Shown: positions 1 through 8,937, counted from the first letter of the stretch. The stretch is 64,000 nt of DNA from Pelomonas sp. SE-A7 (GCF_030345705.1 NZ_JAUASW010000002.1:372001-436000), one strand, 5' to 3'. Notes: a model not told the origin generated them from the letters alone. Made by a program: numbers and translations.

Positions 1-359
1 CCCACAACGCTCGCAAGGCCCACAAGCTGGATCCGTTCGCCTTCGCGCGCCAGCTGCAGGAAGCCGGTGCCGGCGAGATCGTCATCAACTCCATCGACCG
101 CGACGGCGAGATGAAGGGCTACGACCTCGAGCTGGCCCAGCAGATGCGCCAGACGCTGCGGATTCCCATGTCGGTGCTCGGCGGCGCCGGCTCGCTGGCC
201 GACATCGAGGCGCTGATCAAGGCCTGCGGCGTCGTCGGCACCGCGGCCGGCAGCCTGTTCGTCTTCAAGGGCCAGTACCGCGCGGTACTGATCAACTACC
301 CCACCCCGGCGCAGAAGGACGAGATCTTCCGCGCCGCCCTGCCTGGCCGCAAGGTCTGA
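1..359 (+). CDS. wbuZ: HisF-like cyclase subunit, 3' part (WbuZ/HisF2 type)
   Basis: The 5' end lies outside the window; the reading frame is open from base 3 and ends with TGA at 357-359. The visible 118 residues are the C-terminal half of a (beta/alpha)8 HisF fold, with GEIVINSIDRDGEMKGYD and a late SVLGGAGS phosphate-binding loop. Histidine HisF is closely related, but the neighbourhood argues for the polysaccharide paralog: the stop lies 4 bp before fnlA. In the WbuX-WbuY-WbuZ / WbpG-HisH2-HisF2 systems this subunit works with a HisH-like glutaminase and an amidotransferase to turn an acetamido sugar into an acetamidino sugar. The partner genes would lie to the left, outside the window. 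Confidence 0.8.
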   Translation, partial: HNARKAHKLDPFAFARQLQEAGAGEIVINSIDRDGEMKGYDLELAQQMRQTLRIPMSVLGGAGSLADIEALIKACGVVGTAAGSLFVFKGQYRAVLINYPTPAQKDEIFRAALPGRKV

Positions 360-363
360 CCCC

Positions 364-1398
364 ATGTTCAAGAACAAGACCCTGCTGATCACCGGGGGCA
401 CCGGCTCCTTCGGCAATGCCGTGCTGCGCCGCTTCCTCGATTCGGAGCTGAAGGAGATCCGCATCCTCAGTCGCGACGAGAAGAAGCAGGATGACATGCG
501 CAAGCGCTATGCCAATCCCAAGCTGAAGTTCTACATCGCCGACGTGCGCGACGCCCGCAGCGTGGCGGCCGCGATGCGAGGCGTCGACTACTGCTTCCAC
601 GCCGCGGCCCTGAAGCAGGTGCCCTCCTGCGAGTTCCATCCGATGGAAGCGGTCCGCACCAATGTGCTGGGCACCGAGAACGTGCTGCAGGCGGCCATCG
701 CCGCCGGCGTGCAGCGCGTGGTCTGCCTGAGCACCGACAAGGCCGTCTATCCGATCAATGCCATGGGCATCTCCAAGGCCATGATGGAGAAGGTCATGGT
801 CGCCGCCTCGCGCAACCTCGAAGGCACGGGCACGGTGATCTGCGGCACCCGCTACGGCAATGTGATGGCCTCGCGCGGCTCGGTGATCCCGCTGTTCGTC
901 GACCAGGTGCGTGCCGGCAAGCCGATCACCATCACCGACCCGGCCATGACCCGCTTCATGATGACGCTGGACGATGCGGTGGAGCTGGTCATGTACGCCT
1001 TCGCCCACGGCAACAACGGCGACATCTTCGTGCAGAAGGCCCCGGCCGCCACCGTGCGCGTGCTGGCCCAGGCCGTGCTGGAGCTGATGCAGCGCGCCGA
1101 CCACGAGATCCGCGAGATCGGTACCCGCCACGGCGAAAAGCTCTACGAGGCGCTCTTGAGCCGCGAGGAACGTGCCGGCGCCGAAGACCTGGGCGAATAC
1201 TTCCGCGTGCCGCCGGACGGCCGCGACCTCAACTACACCAAGTTCGTCGAACAGGGCGAGTCGCGCATCCAGGAAGCCGAGGACTACACCTCGCACAACA
1301 CCCTGCGCCTGGACGTCGAGGGCATGAAGCAGCTGCTGCTCAAGCTCGACTTCATGCAGCGCATCGCACGCGGCGAGGCCGCCCAGGCCGAGGACTGA
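364..1398 (+). CDS. fnlA: UDP-GlcNAc 4,6-dehydratase/5-epimerase (FnlA/WbjB/CapE)
   Basis: This extended short-chain dehydrogenase of 344 residues catalyses the first step of the UDP-L-FucNAc pathway, acting on cytoplasmic UDP-D-GlcNAc. The NAD(P) loop GGTGSFG is at residues 11-17. The STDKAV segment is near 123-128. The usual Tyr-x-x-x-Lys pair is replaced by Met134-x-x-x-Lys138, which is characteristic of the CapE/PseB/WbpM inverting and retaining dehydratases rather than a defect. Length matches CapE and WbjB. It is the second gene of a tight operon with fnlB and fnlC, and its product is also the branch point for L-rhamno- and L-quinovo-configured acetamido sugars. Confidence 0.93.
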   Translation: MFKNKTLLITGGTGSFGNAVLRRFLDSELKEIRILSRDEKKQDDMRKRYANPKLKFYIADVRDARSVAAAMRGVDYCFHAAALKQVPSCEFHPMEAVRTNVLGTENVLQAAIAAGVQRVVCLSTDKAVYPINAMGISKAMMEKVMVAASRNLEGTGTVICGTRYGNVMASRGSVIPLFVDQVRAGKPITITDPAMTRFMMTLDDAVELVMYAFAHGNNGDIFVQKAPAATVRVLAQAVLELMQRADHEIREIGTRHGEKLYEALLSREERAGAEDLGEYFRVPPDGRDLNYTKFVEQGESRIQEAEDYTSHNTLRLDVEGMKQLLLKLDFMQRIARGEAAQAED

Positions 1399-1402
1399 GA
1401 CC

Positions 1403-2518
1403 ATGCGCATCGCCATCACCGGCGCCTCCGGATTTGTCGGCCGCAACCTGCGCTGGCGCCTCAAGGAACTGGGCCACGCCGACGTGCGCCTGATCTCCCA
1501 CCAGGCCAGCGACCGCGAGCTGATCGAGCAGCTGCAGGAGCTCGACTTCGTGTTCCACCTGGCCGGCGTCAACCGACCGCTGGATCCGGGCGAGTTCGAC
1601 GACGGCAATGCCGACTTCAGCCTGCGCCTGACGGCCATCCTGGGCAGCCTGCCGAATCCGCCGGCCGTTGCTTTTGCATCGTCCACCCAGGCCGCGCTGG
1701 ACAACAGCTACGGCCTCAGCAAGCGCGCCGCGGAAGACGCCTTGCTGCACTACAGCCGGCAATGCCGGGTGCCGGTCTACATCTTTCGCCTGACCAATGT
1801 GTTCGGCAAATGGTGCAGGCCCAACTACAACTCGGTGGTCGCCACCTTCTGCCACAACATCGCGCGCGACCTGCCGGTCACCATCAACGACCCCTGCGCC
1901 CCGCTGCGCCTGGTCTACATCGATGACGTGATCGACCATTTCCTGACGCTGCCGGGCAATGCCGCCGCACCGAGCGGATTCCTCGACGTGAGCCCGAGTT
2001 ACGAGACCACGGTCGGCGAACTCGCGGAGACCCTGCGCGGCTTCCGCGACACGCGCAGCAGCCTGCTGATCGACCGCGTCGGCACCGGCCTCAAGCGGGC
2101 CCTGTATGCGACCTATGTCAGCTACCTGCCCACCGAGTCCTTCGACTACCAGGTGCCGCGCCACGCCGACCCGCGCGGCGTGTTCGTCGAGATGCTCAAG
2201 ACGCCGGACGGCGGCCAGTTCTCCTACTTCACGGCCGGCCCCGGCATCACCCGCGGCGAGCACTACCACCACACCAAGACCGAGAAGTTCCTGGTCATCA
2301 AGGGCACGGCGCATTTCGGCTTCCGCCATATCGACAATGGCGACACCCACGAGCTGGTCACGCGCGGCGGCGAAGCCCGCATCGTCGAGACCATCCCGGG
2401 CTGGACCCACAACATCACCAACATCGGCGAGGACGAGCTGATCGTCATGCTCTGGGCCAATGAGGTCTTTGATCGCGCCCGCCCCGACACCGTCAGCATG
2501 AAGGTCTCTGCGACATGA
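1403..2518 (+). CDS. fnlB: UDP-2-acetamido-2,6-dideoxy-hexulose reductase, bifunctional (FnlB/WbjC/CapF)
   Basis: The protein has 371 residues: an N-terminal SDR domain (GASGFVG near residues 7-13) and a C-terminal cupin of about 110 residues with a histidine-rich metal site (GEHYHHTKTEKF near 285-296). In CapF the cupin epimerises C3 and the SDR domain reduces C4, giving UDP-2-acetamido-2,6-dideoxy-L-talose. Both domains are present and intact. It starts 4 bp after fnlA, and its stop overlaps the fnlC start as ATGA, so translation is probably coupled. The architecture is specific enough to separate it from simple RmlD-type reductases. Confidence 0.93.
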   Translation: MRIAITGASGFVGRNLRWRLKELGHADVRLISHQASDRELIEQLQELDFVFHLAGVNRPLDPGEFDDGNADFSLRLTAILGSLPNPPAVAFASSTQAALDNSYGLSKRAAEDALLHYSRQCRVPVYIFRLTNVFGKWCRPNYNSVVATFCHNIARDLPVTINDPCAPLRLVYIDDVIDHFLTLPGNAAAPSGFLDVSPSYETTVGELAETLRGFRDTRSSLLIDRVGTGLKRALYATYVSYLPTESFDYQVPRHADPRGVFVEMLKTPDGGQFSYFTAGPGITRGEHYHHTKTEKFLVIKGTAHFGFRHIDNGDTHELVTRGGEARIVETIPGWTHNITNIGEDELIVMLWANEVFDRARPDTVSMKVSAT

Positions 2519-3648
2519 AGAAGCTCAAGGTACTGACCGTCGTCGGCACGCGCCCCGAGATCATCCGGCTCTCGCGGGTCATGGCCCGGCTCGACGCCCA
2601 TTGCGAGCATGTGCTGGTGCACACCGGCCAGAACTACGACTACGAACTGAACCAGGTCTTCTTCGACGACCTGGGCGTGCGCAAGCCGGCCCATTTCCTC
2701 AATGCGGCCGTGGGCGGCGCTGCACAGACCATAGGCAACATCATTGCCGGCATCGACCAGGTGCTGGAGGTCGAGCAGCCCGAGGCCATGCTGGTGCTGG
2801 GCGACACCAACAGCTGCCTGGCCGTGATCGCGGCCAAGCGGCGCAAGATTCCCATCTTCCACATGGAAGCCGGCAATCGCTGCTTCGACCAGCGCGTGCC
2901 CGAGGAAACCAACCGCCGCATCGTCGACCACACGGCCGACATCAACCTGACCTACAGCAGCATCGCCCGCGAGTACCTGCTGCGCGAAGGCATGCCGCCG
3001 GACCAGGTGATCAAGACCGGCAGCCCGATGTTCGAGGTGCTCGAGCACTACCGTCCCGGCATCGAGGCCTCCGACGTGCTGCAGCGGCTGCAGCTGCAGG
3101 AGCAGCAGTACTTCGTCGTCAGCGCCCACCGCGAAGAGAACATCGAATCTCCCCGGACCTTCGGCAAGCTGGTTTCGGTGCTCAACGCCGTCGCCGAGGA
3201 CCATGGCCTGCCGGTGATCGTCTCCACCCATCCGCGCACGCAGAAGCGCATCGACGCCGAGGGCATCAAGTTCCACCCCGGCATCCAGCTGCTGAAGCCG
3301 CTGGGCTTCCTCGACTATGTCCGCCTGCAGCTGTCCTCGCGTGCCGTGCTGTCCGACAGCGGCACCATCAACGAGGAATCCTCCATCCTCAACTTCCCGG
3401 CGCTGAACCTGCGCGAGGCCCACGAGCGGCCCGAGGGCATGGAAGAAGCGGCCGTGATGATGGTGGGTCTCAGCGTCGACCGCGTGCGCCAGGGGCTCGC
3501 CCTGCTGGCCGGGCAGGCGCGCGGTGTGCAGCGCGATCTGCGCCTGGTGGCCGACTACAGCATGCCCAACGTCTCCGACAAGGTGCTGCGCATCATCCAC
3601 AGCTACACCGACTACGTGAACCGCGTGGTCTGGCGCAAGTACGACTGA
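2515..3648 (+). CDS. fnlC: UDP-N-acetyl-hexosamine 2-epimerase family, UDP-L-FucNAc synthase (FnlC/WbjD/CapG)
   Basis: This is a 377-residue member of the WecB-type non-hydrolysing 2-epimerases, with VVGTRPEIIRL at residues 9-19 and the HMEAGNR and ETNRR substrate-site motifs. In this context it converts UDP-L-talosamine-type sugar into UDP-L-FucNAc, the third step after FnlA and FnlB. WecB itself uses UDP-GlcNAc, so the assignment rests on gene order (fnlA-fnlB-fnlC with ATGA coupling) as well as family membership. An RmlD-like reductase encoded nearby could supply a second substrate, UDP-L-RhaNAc, to the same epimerase. Confidence 0.9.
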   Translation: MKKLKVLTVVGTRPEIIRLSRVMARLDAHCEHVLVHTGQNYDYELNQVFFDDLGVRKPAHFLNAAVGGAAQTIGNIIAGIDQVLEVEQPEAMLVLGDTNSCLAVIAAKRRKIPIFHMEAGNRCFDQRVPEETNRRIVDHTADINLTYSSIAREYLLREGMPPDQVIKTGSPMFEVLEHYRPGIEASDVLQRLQLQEQQYFVVSAHREENIESPRTFGKLVSVLNAVAEDHGLPVIVSTHPRTQKRIDAEGIKFHPGIQLLKPLGFLDYVRLQLSSRAVLSDSGTINEESSILNFPALNLREAHERPEGMEEAAVMMVGLSVDRVRQGLALLAGQARGVQRDLRLVADYSMPNVSDKVLRIIHSYTDYVNRVVWRKYD

Positions 3649-3661
3649 GCGGGGCCGGGTC

Positions 3662-4924
3662 TTGCGCGTGCTCGTGCTGAGCCAGTACTTCTGGCCCGAG
3701 GTTTTCCGTGTCAACGAGATCGTCTCCGAGCTGACGGCGCGCGGCCACGAGGTGACGGTGCTGACCGGCCGGCCCAACTATCCGGACGGCGTCGTGCTGC
3801 CCGAGTTCGCCGCCGACCCTGAGGCCTTCTCGCGCTACGCCGGTGCCGAGGTCATACGCGTGCCGCTGCGCCCGCGCGGCCAGGGCAGCTTGCGCCTGGT
3901 GCTGAACTACTGGAGCTTCGTGTTCTGGGGTTGCCTGCTGGGCCCCTGGAAGCTGCGCGGCCGGGCCTTCGACGCGATCTTCGTGTTCGAGACCTCGCCT
4001 ATCACCTCGGCCCTGCCGGCCCTGCTGATCAAGAAGTTCAAGCGCGCGCCGCTGCTGCTGTGGGTGCTGGACCTGTGGCCGGACACGCTGTCGGCCATCG
4101 GCGTAGTCCGCTCGCCGCGGCTGCTCGGCTGGGTGGGGCACCTGGTGCGCTTCATCTACAAGCGCTGCGACCTGATCCTGGCCCAGTCGCGCGGTTTCTT
4201 TCCGCGCATCGAATGCTGGTCGCGCGATCCGGCCAAGACCCGCTACTTCCCGCAGTGGGCCGAGGCCACCTTCGACACCGACCTGGATGCGGTGGCGCCG
4301 GCACCCGAGGTCGTCGAGCACCAGGGCTTCTTCAACATCATGTTCGCCGGCAACATCGGCGAGGCCCAGGACTTCCCGGCCATCCTCGATGCGGCCGAGC
4401 AGCTGCGCGAACAGCGCCAGATCCGCTGGCTGATCGTCGGCGACGGCCGCGCCGCGCCCGAGGTGCGCGAAGCCATCGCCAGCCGGGGACTGCAGGACAC
4501 GGTGTTCATGCTCGGCCGGCATCCGCTGGAGCGCATGCCCGGCTTCTTCAAGGGTGCGGATGCTCTGCTGGTGTCACTGAAGGCCGAACCCATCTTCGCG
4601 ATGACCATTCCCGGCAAGGTCCAGGCCTATCTGGCCGCCGGACGGCCGTTGCTGGGCATGCTGGACGGCGAAGGCGCCCAGGTGATACGCGACGCAGGCG
4701 CAGGCCTGGTCTGCCCTTCGGGCGACGGCAAGGCGCTGGCGGCGCGAGCGCTTGAGCTCGCCGCGTTGAGCCCACAGGCCCGGCAGGCCATGGGGGCCAG
4801 CGGCCGGGCCTATTGCAGGCGCGAGTTCGACCGCGCGACGCTGATTGCCCAGCTGGAAGGCTGGTTGGCTCAGGCGAATTCGCGCATGCGCCGGACCAGC
4901 TCCGACCAGGCCGGCGGCCGATAG
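3662..4924 (+). CDS. wbuB: GT4 family glycosyltransferase, WbuB-like (L-FucNAc transferase)
   Basis: The 420-residue protein starts at TTG 3662, chosen because the family begins with MRVLVLSQYFWPE and no ATG fits. It has the GT-B layout of GT4: an acceptor-side N-terminal half with LTGRPNYPDG, then a donor half with FAGNIGEAQDF, VGDGR and the late TIPGKVQAYLAAGRPLLG motif. Homologues of this type follow fnlC in many O-antigen clusters and transfer L-FucNAc or its derivative onto lipid-linked sugar. The last 55 bp overlap tail-to-tail with the minus-strand reductase gene. A paralog lies at 5742-6962. Confidence 0.85.
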   Translation: MRVLVLSQYFWPEVFRVNEIVSELTARGHEVTVLTGRPNYPDGVVLPEFAADPEAFSRYAGAEVIRVPLRPRGQGSLRLVLNYWSFVFWGCLLGPWKLRGRAFDAIFVFETSPITSALPALLIKKFKRAPLLLWVLDLWPDTLSAIGVVRSPRLLGWVGHLVRFIYKRCDLILAQSRGFFPRIECWSRDPAKTRYFPQWAEATFDTDLDAVAPAPEVVEHQGFFNIMFAGNIGEAQDFPAILDAAEQLREQRQIRWLIVGDGRAAPEVREAIASRGLQDTVFMLGRHPLERMPGFFKGADALLVSLKAEPIFAMTIPGKVQAYLAAGRPLLGMLDGEGAQVIRDAGAGLVCPSGDGKALAARALELAALSPQARQAMGASGRAYCRREFDRATLIAQLEGWLAQANSRMRRTSSDQAGGR

Positions 4925-5745
4925 CCGCTGATCGCGTTGAAGCGCTCGGCGTTCAGCGAGCGGTCCATCACCAGTTCAGCGTCGGACTGCAGCTTGTTGG
5001 TCCGGCCATACTCGCGGGCCACGATTTCCAGCAGGTCGTACTTGCTGATGGTTTCGGCGCCCACGTGATAGGTGCCATGCAGTTCGGGCCGGGGGATCAC
5101 ATGCTCCTGGATCACCCGTGCCAGCTCGACCGTCGGCAGCGCCGAGAAGATGGCCTTGCTGAAGCCCTTGACCGGCCCCTGCTGGGACAGGAACCAGCCC
5201 ACCAGGCCGTGCCCGGTGTTGAGCTCGTGGCCGATGATCGAGGTACGCAGCGTGATCGCGTTCGGGTAGTCGACCTCGCCCATCAGCTTGCTCCGGCCAT
5301 ACAGGTCGCTGGCATCCGGCACGTCGTCCTCGGTGTAGCTGCCACGCGCACCGGAGAACACGCAGTCGGTGCCGATATGGATCAGCCGGGCGCCACTCGC
5401 CAGGCACAGGCGAGCCAGGCGATGCGGCAACAGCGCATTGATGGGAATGGCGATGGCCGGATCCTCGGCCCCTGCCAGCTGCTTGACCACGCCGATGCAG
5501 TTGATCACCAGGTCGGGCCGGACCTCGGTGAAGAGGCGTCGCAGGCTGCTCAGCTGCTCGCCCTCCACATCGGCCACGAAGGTGACCTGCGGCAGGCGGC
5601 TCTGCAGGGTCTCGACGGTCGCCAGCTTGCGAACCGAACCGAAGACGCGGTACTGCGGATCCTGTGCAAACCAGCGCAGCACGGCATTGCCCAACATGCC
5701 GTTGGCGCCCAGCACCAGCAATCGGCGAGGAGTCGTTCCAGTCAT
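4870..5745 (-). CDS. RmlD-like sugar-nucleotide 4-reductase (WbvR/QnlA-like)
   Basis: The 291-residue SDR of the RmlD superfamily has GANGMLGNAVL near residues 13-23, an IGTDCVFSG motif and a YGRSKLMGE active-site motif (Tyr-x-x-x-Lys). True RmlD reduces dTDP-4-keto-rhamnose, but no rmlA, rmlB or rmlC is in the window. Its placement beside fnlABC and two WbuB-like transferases suggests a WbvR/QnlA role, reducing the FnlA product to UDP-L-RhaNAc en route to UDP-L-QuiNAc. That function is inferred from context and family memory. The ATG overlaps the upstream transferase stop as ATGA. Confidence 0.75.
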   Translation of the reverse strand: MTGTTPRRLLVLGANGMLGNAVLRWFAQDPQYRVFGSVRKLATVETLQSRLPQVTFVADVEGEQLSSLRRLFTEVRPDLVINCIGVVKQLAGAEDPAIAIPINALLPHRLARLCLASGARLIHIGTDCVFSGARGSYTEDDVPDASDLYGRSKLMGEVDYPNAITLRTSIIGHELNTGHGLVGWFLSQQGPVKGFSKAIFSALPTVELARVIQEHVIPRPELHGTYHVGAETISKYDLLEIVAREYGRTNKLQSDAELVMDRSLNAERFNAISGYRPPAWSELVRRMREFA

Positions 5746-6962
5746 GGCGCGGATTGTCCCTCATCCCTAGCAGCTGCCAGGTGCGCGCGCAGCGTTCGTG
5801 CCAGCGCCTCGGGCTCGAAGCTGGCGTCAAAGCAGCGCCGTGCCGCGCCGGCCATGGCCTCGCGTTGGCCCGCACTTGCCTGCTTGAGCTGGAGCGCAGC
5901 GGCGGCCAGAGCGGCAGCGTCTTCGGCGGGACAGGCCAGGCCGGCACCGGCTTCGGTGACGAGCGCAGCGCCCTCGCCATCGAGCGCGGCCAGGATGGGG
6001 CGGCCGGCACCGAGGTAGTCTTGCAGCTTGCTGGGCACGGTCCGGCTCAGAGCTTCGTCACGCTTGAGCGACACCAGCAGCACGTCGGCCTGGGCATAGA
6101 TGCCGCCCATCTGCTCGGGCTCGAAGCGGCCCGGCAACAGCACCTGCGCCTGCAGGCCGCGCTGCTGCACTTGCGCCGCCAGCCAGTCCGATCGGGCTCC
6201 GCTGCCGACCAGCACCCAGCGGATGTCGCTGCCGGGCCCGAGCAAGGCGGCCGCGTCCAGCACGGTGTCCAGCCCCTGCGCCATGCCGAGGTTGCCGGCA
6301 AACACGATCTTGAAGCCCTCTCCCAGGCGCGGCCCGCCCGCTGTCACCGGTGCGGGCAGGCGGCCCGGATTCGGGTGATAGCGCACCGGCGTGGCGCCGG
6401 CCAGCGCCTGCACCGGCGCGATGAAGCCGCGCGACTGCACCAGCAGCAGGTCGCAGCGCTTGTAGATCCAGCGCACCACGGCGGCCGTGGCGGCCAGCAG
6501 GCGCGGGCTGCTGACATAGCCGGTGAGCTGCAGGCTCTCCGGCCAGAGGTCCTGGACCCAGGTCACCAGCGCAGCCTTCTTGAAGCACTTCAGGACCACG
6601 GCCGCAATCGCCTGCAGGATGGGTGAGGTGCCGTACACGAAGATCACGTCGAAGCGGCGGCCACGCAGGGCCCAGCTGCCGAGCACGGAGGCACTGGCGA
6701 CGAAGGACAGGTAGTTCAGGATCAGGCGCAGGGCACCGCCCGGGCCGCGCGGCAGCAGCGGCACGCGCACGATCTCGCAGCCCTGGTAAGACTCGCGCTG
6801 GATGCCTGCCACGCGGTAGCCACCAAAGACCCGGCCCTCGGGGTAGTTGGGCTTGCCGGTCAGCACGGTCACCTCGCAGCCCTGCTGGACCAGCGCGGCA
6901 GCCACCTCGTTGATCGCAAAGGACTCGGGCCAGAAATGCTGGCTCAGCAGCAGCACTCGCAT
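5742..6962 (-). CDS. GT4 family glycosyltransferase, second WbuB-like protein
   Basis: The 406-residue GT-B enzyme is a clear paralog of the protein at 3662-4924. Both share an LSQ-FWPE start, an LTG-PNYP-G motif, a W-DLWP-S segment, IYKRCDL and a C-terminal AGRP-L--LDGEGA block. It lies in the opposite strand block, second to last, directly before the RmlD-like gene. The family transfers 6-deoxy-2-acetamido-L-hexoses, so this copy may handle a different epimer, for example L-QuiNAc or L-RhaNAc. Sequence divergence is moderate, which indicates an old duplication or separate acquisition rather than a recent copy. Confidence 0.8.
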   Translation of the reverse strand: MRVLLLSQHFWPESFAINEVAAALVQQGCEVTVLTGKPNYPEGRVFGGYRVAGIQRESYQGCEIVRVPLLPRGPGGALRLILNYLSFVASASVLGSWALRGRRFDVIFVYGTSPILQAIAAVVLKCFKKAALVTWVQDLWPESLQLTGYVSSPRLLAATAAVVRWIYKRCDLLLVQSRGFIAPVQALAGATPVRYHPNPGRLPAPVTAGGPRLGEGFKIVFAGNLGMAQGLDTVLDAAALLGPGSDIRWVLVGSGARSDWLAAQVQQRGLQAQVLLPGRFEPEQMGGIYAQADVLLVSLKRDEALSRTVPSKLQDYLGAGRPILAALDGEGAALVTEAGAGLACPAEDAAALAAAALQLKQASAGQREAMAGAARRCFDASFEPEALARTLRAHLAAARDEGQSAP

Positions 6963-6967
6963 CGGCG

Positions 6968-8011
6968 TCAGCGCGGCTCGCCGCCATCGATGCGGCTCAG
7001 GAACTCGGCCGCAGTGAGCGGCGCCTGCAAGGCTTCGGGCCTTTGGAGAAAGCGCCGCACGGCCCGCGCGATCGAGACCGCCGACTCCGGATCAAAGGTC
7101 TCGGCCGGATGGCAGATGTCGCGCACATAGTCGCGTTCGCTGGCCACGATGGGCAGGCCGAGGACCTGGGCCTCGACCAGCGGCAGGCCGAAGGACTCGC
7201 CCAGCGAAGGAAAGATCAGCGCATGGGCATCGGCGTAGAACTGCGGCATTTCATGGTGCGGGCGCTGCGGCAGGTTGTGGATGGCCAGACCGTGCACCGA
7301 CGCCTGCTGCATCACCCAGTCCCGCAAGGCGGCATGCCGGTCGCTCAGCGTCACGGCCAGGCGAGGCTTGAGGCCTTGCCCGGCCAGCAGTTGCCAGGCC
7401 TCGACCAGGCGCCGGTGATTCTTGTGCGGCTCGCCGTCGGCCACGAAGACGAAGTCGAATGGCTTGGCAAGCGGCTCGCCACTTGCTGGTACGACGAGGT
7501 CCGGCACGAAGGGCAGCACCCGCAGCGGCGCCGGCTCGGATCCGAACCAGGCCTGCAGGGCGCGGGCCATGGTCGGACTCTGCACGTAGTAGCAGCTGAC
7601 GCTGGAGCGATAGAGGCGGCTGATCCACTGCTCGGCGCGATTGCGCCAGCGGGTGCGCCATCCGTATTCGTCAAGCGGCACCTGGCCCAGGTAGTTGCGG
7701 TTCTGCAGGAACAGCTGCGCCTCGGCGCGGCACAGCAGCGGCGGCAGCCCGTGAAAGCACAGCACGCGATCATCGGCCTTCGCCCGGCGCGCCAGCGAAA
7801 CCTCGGCCCCCAGACGCGAGGCCAGGCTCGGGCTGACCCAGCTCACCTCGGCCTGCGCGGGCAGCTGCAGTGCCGCCTTGGCGCGCTGGTCCAGCCAGGC
7901 AATCAGCGGAGCCTGGGCGGGCCAGGCGTCCAGCAATTGCTGCAGCAGGACCAGGCCACCGCCGGTATGGACATTGGGCGCATGCAGCAGCAGACGGCGT
8001 CCAGCGGTCAT
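6968..8011 (-). CDS. Glycosyltransferase family 4 (GT-B fold)
   Basis: The 347-residue protein begins with HAPNVHTGGGLVLLQQLL, the glycine-rich acceptor loop of many GT4 enzymes. It carries the donor-side pattern FVADGEPHKNH and a C-terminal FPSLGESFGLPLVEAQVLG block with the E-x7-E nucleotide-sugar motif. It probably adds one sugar during repeat-unit assembly at the cytoplasmic face. Donor and acceptor cannot be told from sequence. It starts at ATG, overlapping the upstream GT2 gene stop as ATGA, and ends 5 bp before the WbuB-like gene. Confidence 0.8.
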   Translation of the reverse strand: MTAGRRLLLHAPNVHTGGGLVLLQQLLDAWPAQAPLIAWLDQRAKAALQLPAQAEVSWVSPSLASRLGAEVSLARRAKADDRVLCFHGLPPLLCRAEAQLFLQNRNYLGQVPLDEYGWRTRWRNRAEQWISRLYRSSVSCYYVQSPTMARALQAWFGSEPAPLRVLPFVPDLVVPASGEPLAKPFDFVFVADGEPHKNHRRLVEAWQLLAGQGLKPRLAVTLSDRHAALRDWVMQQASVHGLAIHNLPQRPHHEMPQFYADAHALIFPSLGESFGLPLVEAQVLGLPIVASERDYVRDICHPAETFDPESAVSIARAVRRFLQRPEALQAPLTAAEFLSRIDGGEPR

Positions 8012-8937
8012 GCGGCCACCCCACGCAGCACCCGCCGTGCGCCGTAGTAGGCCCGGCGCGTGAAGCCGACCAGCAACTGGCGCCAGATCGCCGGCTCCAG
8101 GGCCAGGCCGGGGCGCCGCTGGAAGGCCTGGGCCAGCCTTCCAAGGGCCAGCAGGGGTCGTCCGGACTGGGCGTGATTCTTGGCTGCGATGCTCAGCGCG
8201 CGAGCCGTGGCGCGCGATGCGCTGCCCGCATCCGGCGCGCTCTCCCAGAAACCTTCGACGACGCGGACGATCTCGTCGGCCCGCGCCTCGGGCATGACCA
8301 TGAAGGAAGCCGAGCCCTCATGGATGCGGTAGTCGGCCAGGCATTGGGGCACCCGCAGAAAAGCGCCTTCGGCGGAAGCGCGCAACCAGAATTCAAAGTC
8401 GGGAACCTGGCGACGTCGCACGTCCCAACCGCCGGTGGCCTCGAAGACGCGGCGCCGGAAGAACGCACCCGGCCCCGGCTGGCAGACCAGTTCGACGCGC
8501 AGTTGCTCGGCATCGAACTCGGCCGCCTGCACCGGACGCAGGCGCCGGCCGGCGGCATCCATCAGCCAGAAGTCGCAATAGGCCACGGCGACCTCGGGGT
8601 GCGCGTTGAGCGCCGCCACCATGGCGCTCACCGCGCCGGGACAGAGGCAGTCGTCCGAGCTCAGGTAGGCCAGGATCTGGCCCTGCGCCAGCGACCAGCC
8701 GCGGTTCAGCGTCGCCGCCTGGCCTGCGTTGGCTTGCGTCAGCACGCGAAGGCGCCCGGGATGCTCGCGGGCCAGGCCTTCGGCAATTGCCAGCGTCGCG
8801 TCGCCGGAGCCATCGTCGATCACCAGGTACTCCAGCGCCGGATAGTCCTGGGCCAGCACGCTCTCGATGGTGGCCCGCAGATAGTCGGCCTGGTTGTAGG
8901 CCGGCGTGACAATGCTGACGAGGGGAAGCTGGCTCAT
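8008..8937 (-). CDS. Glycosyltransferase family 2
   Basis: The start is placed at ATG 8937, giving 309 residues beginning MSQLPLVSIVTPAYNQ, the canonical GT2 N-terminus; the open frame extends further upstream, but into the flippase gene. GT-A features are present: IDDGSGDAT near residue 40, the SSDD metal motif near 95, and GGWD with a following DFEFWLR. It probably transfers a sugar from a nucleotide donor to the growing lipid-linked oligosaccharide. The start overlaps the flippase stop by 4 bp, so it is translationally coupled to it. Confidence 0.85.
   Translation of the reverse strand: MSQLPLVSIVTPAYNQADYLRATIESVLAQDYPALEYLVIDDGSGDATLAIAEGLAREHPGRLRVLTQANAGQAATLNRGWSLAQGQILAYLSSDDCLCPGAVSAMVAALNAHPEVAVAYCDFWLMDAAGRRLRPVQAAEFDAEQLRVELVCQPGPGAFFRRRVFEATGGWDVRRRQVPDFEFWLRASAEGAFLRVPQCLADYRIHEGSASFMVMPEARADEIVRVVEGFWESAPDAGSASRATARALSIAAKNHAQSGRPLLALGRLAQAFQRRPGLALEPAIWRQLLVGFTRRAYYGARRVLRGVAA

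Noticed and set aside
292..1704. A 470-codon minus-strand open frame opposite fnlA and fnlB
   Set aside because: Shadow of fnlA and fnlB, which have intact catalytic motifs.
4870..5745. dTDP-4-dehydrorhamnose reductase RmlD of a rhamnose pathway
   Set aside because: No rmlA, rmlB or rmlC is present in the window and the context is fnlABC; kept as RmlD-like only.
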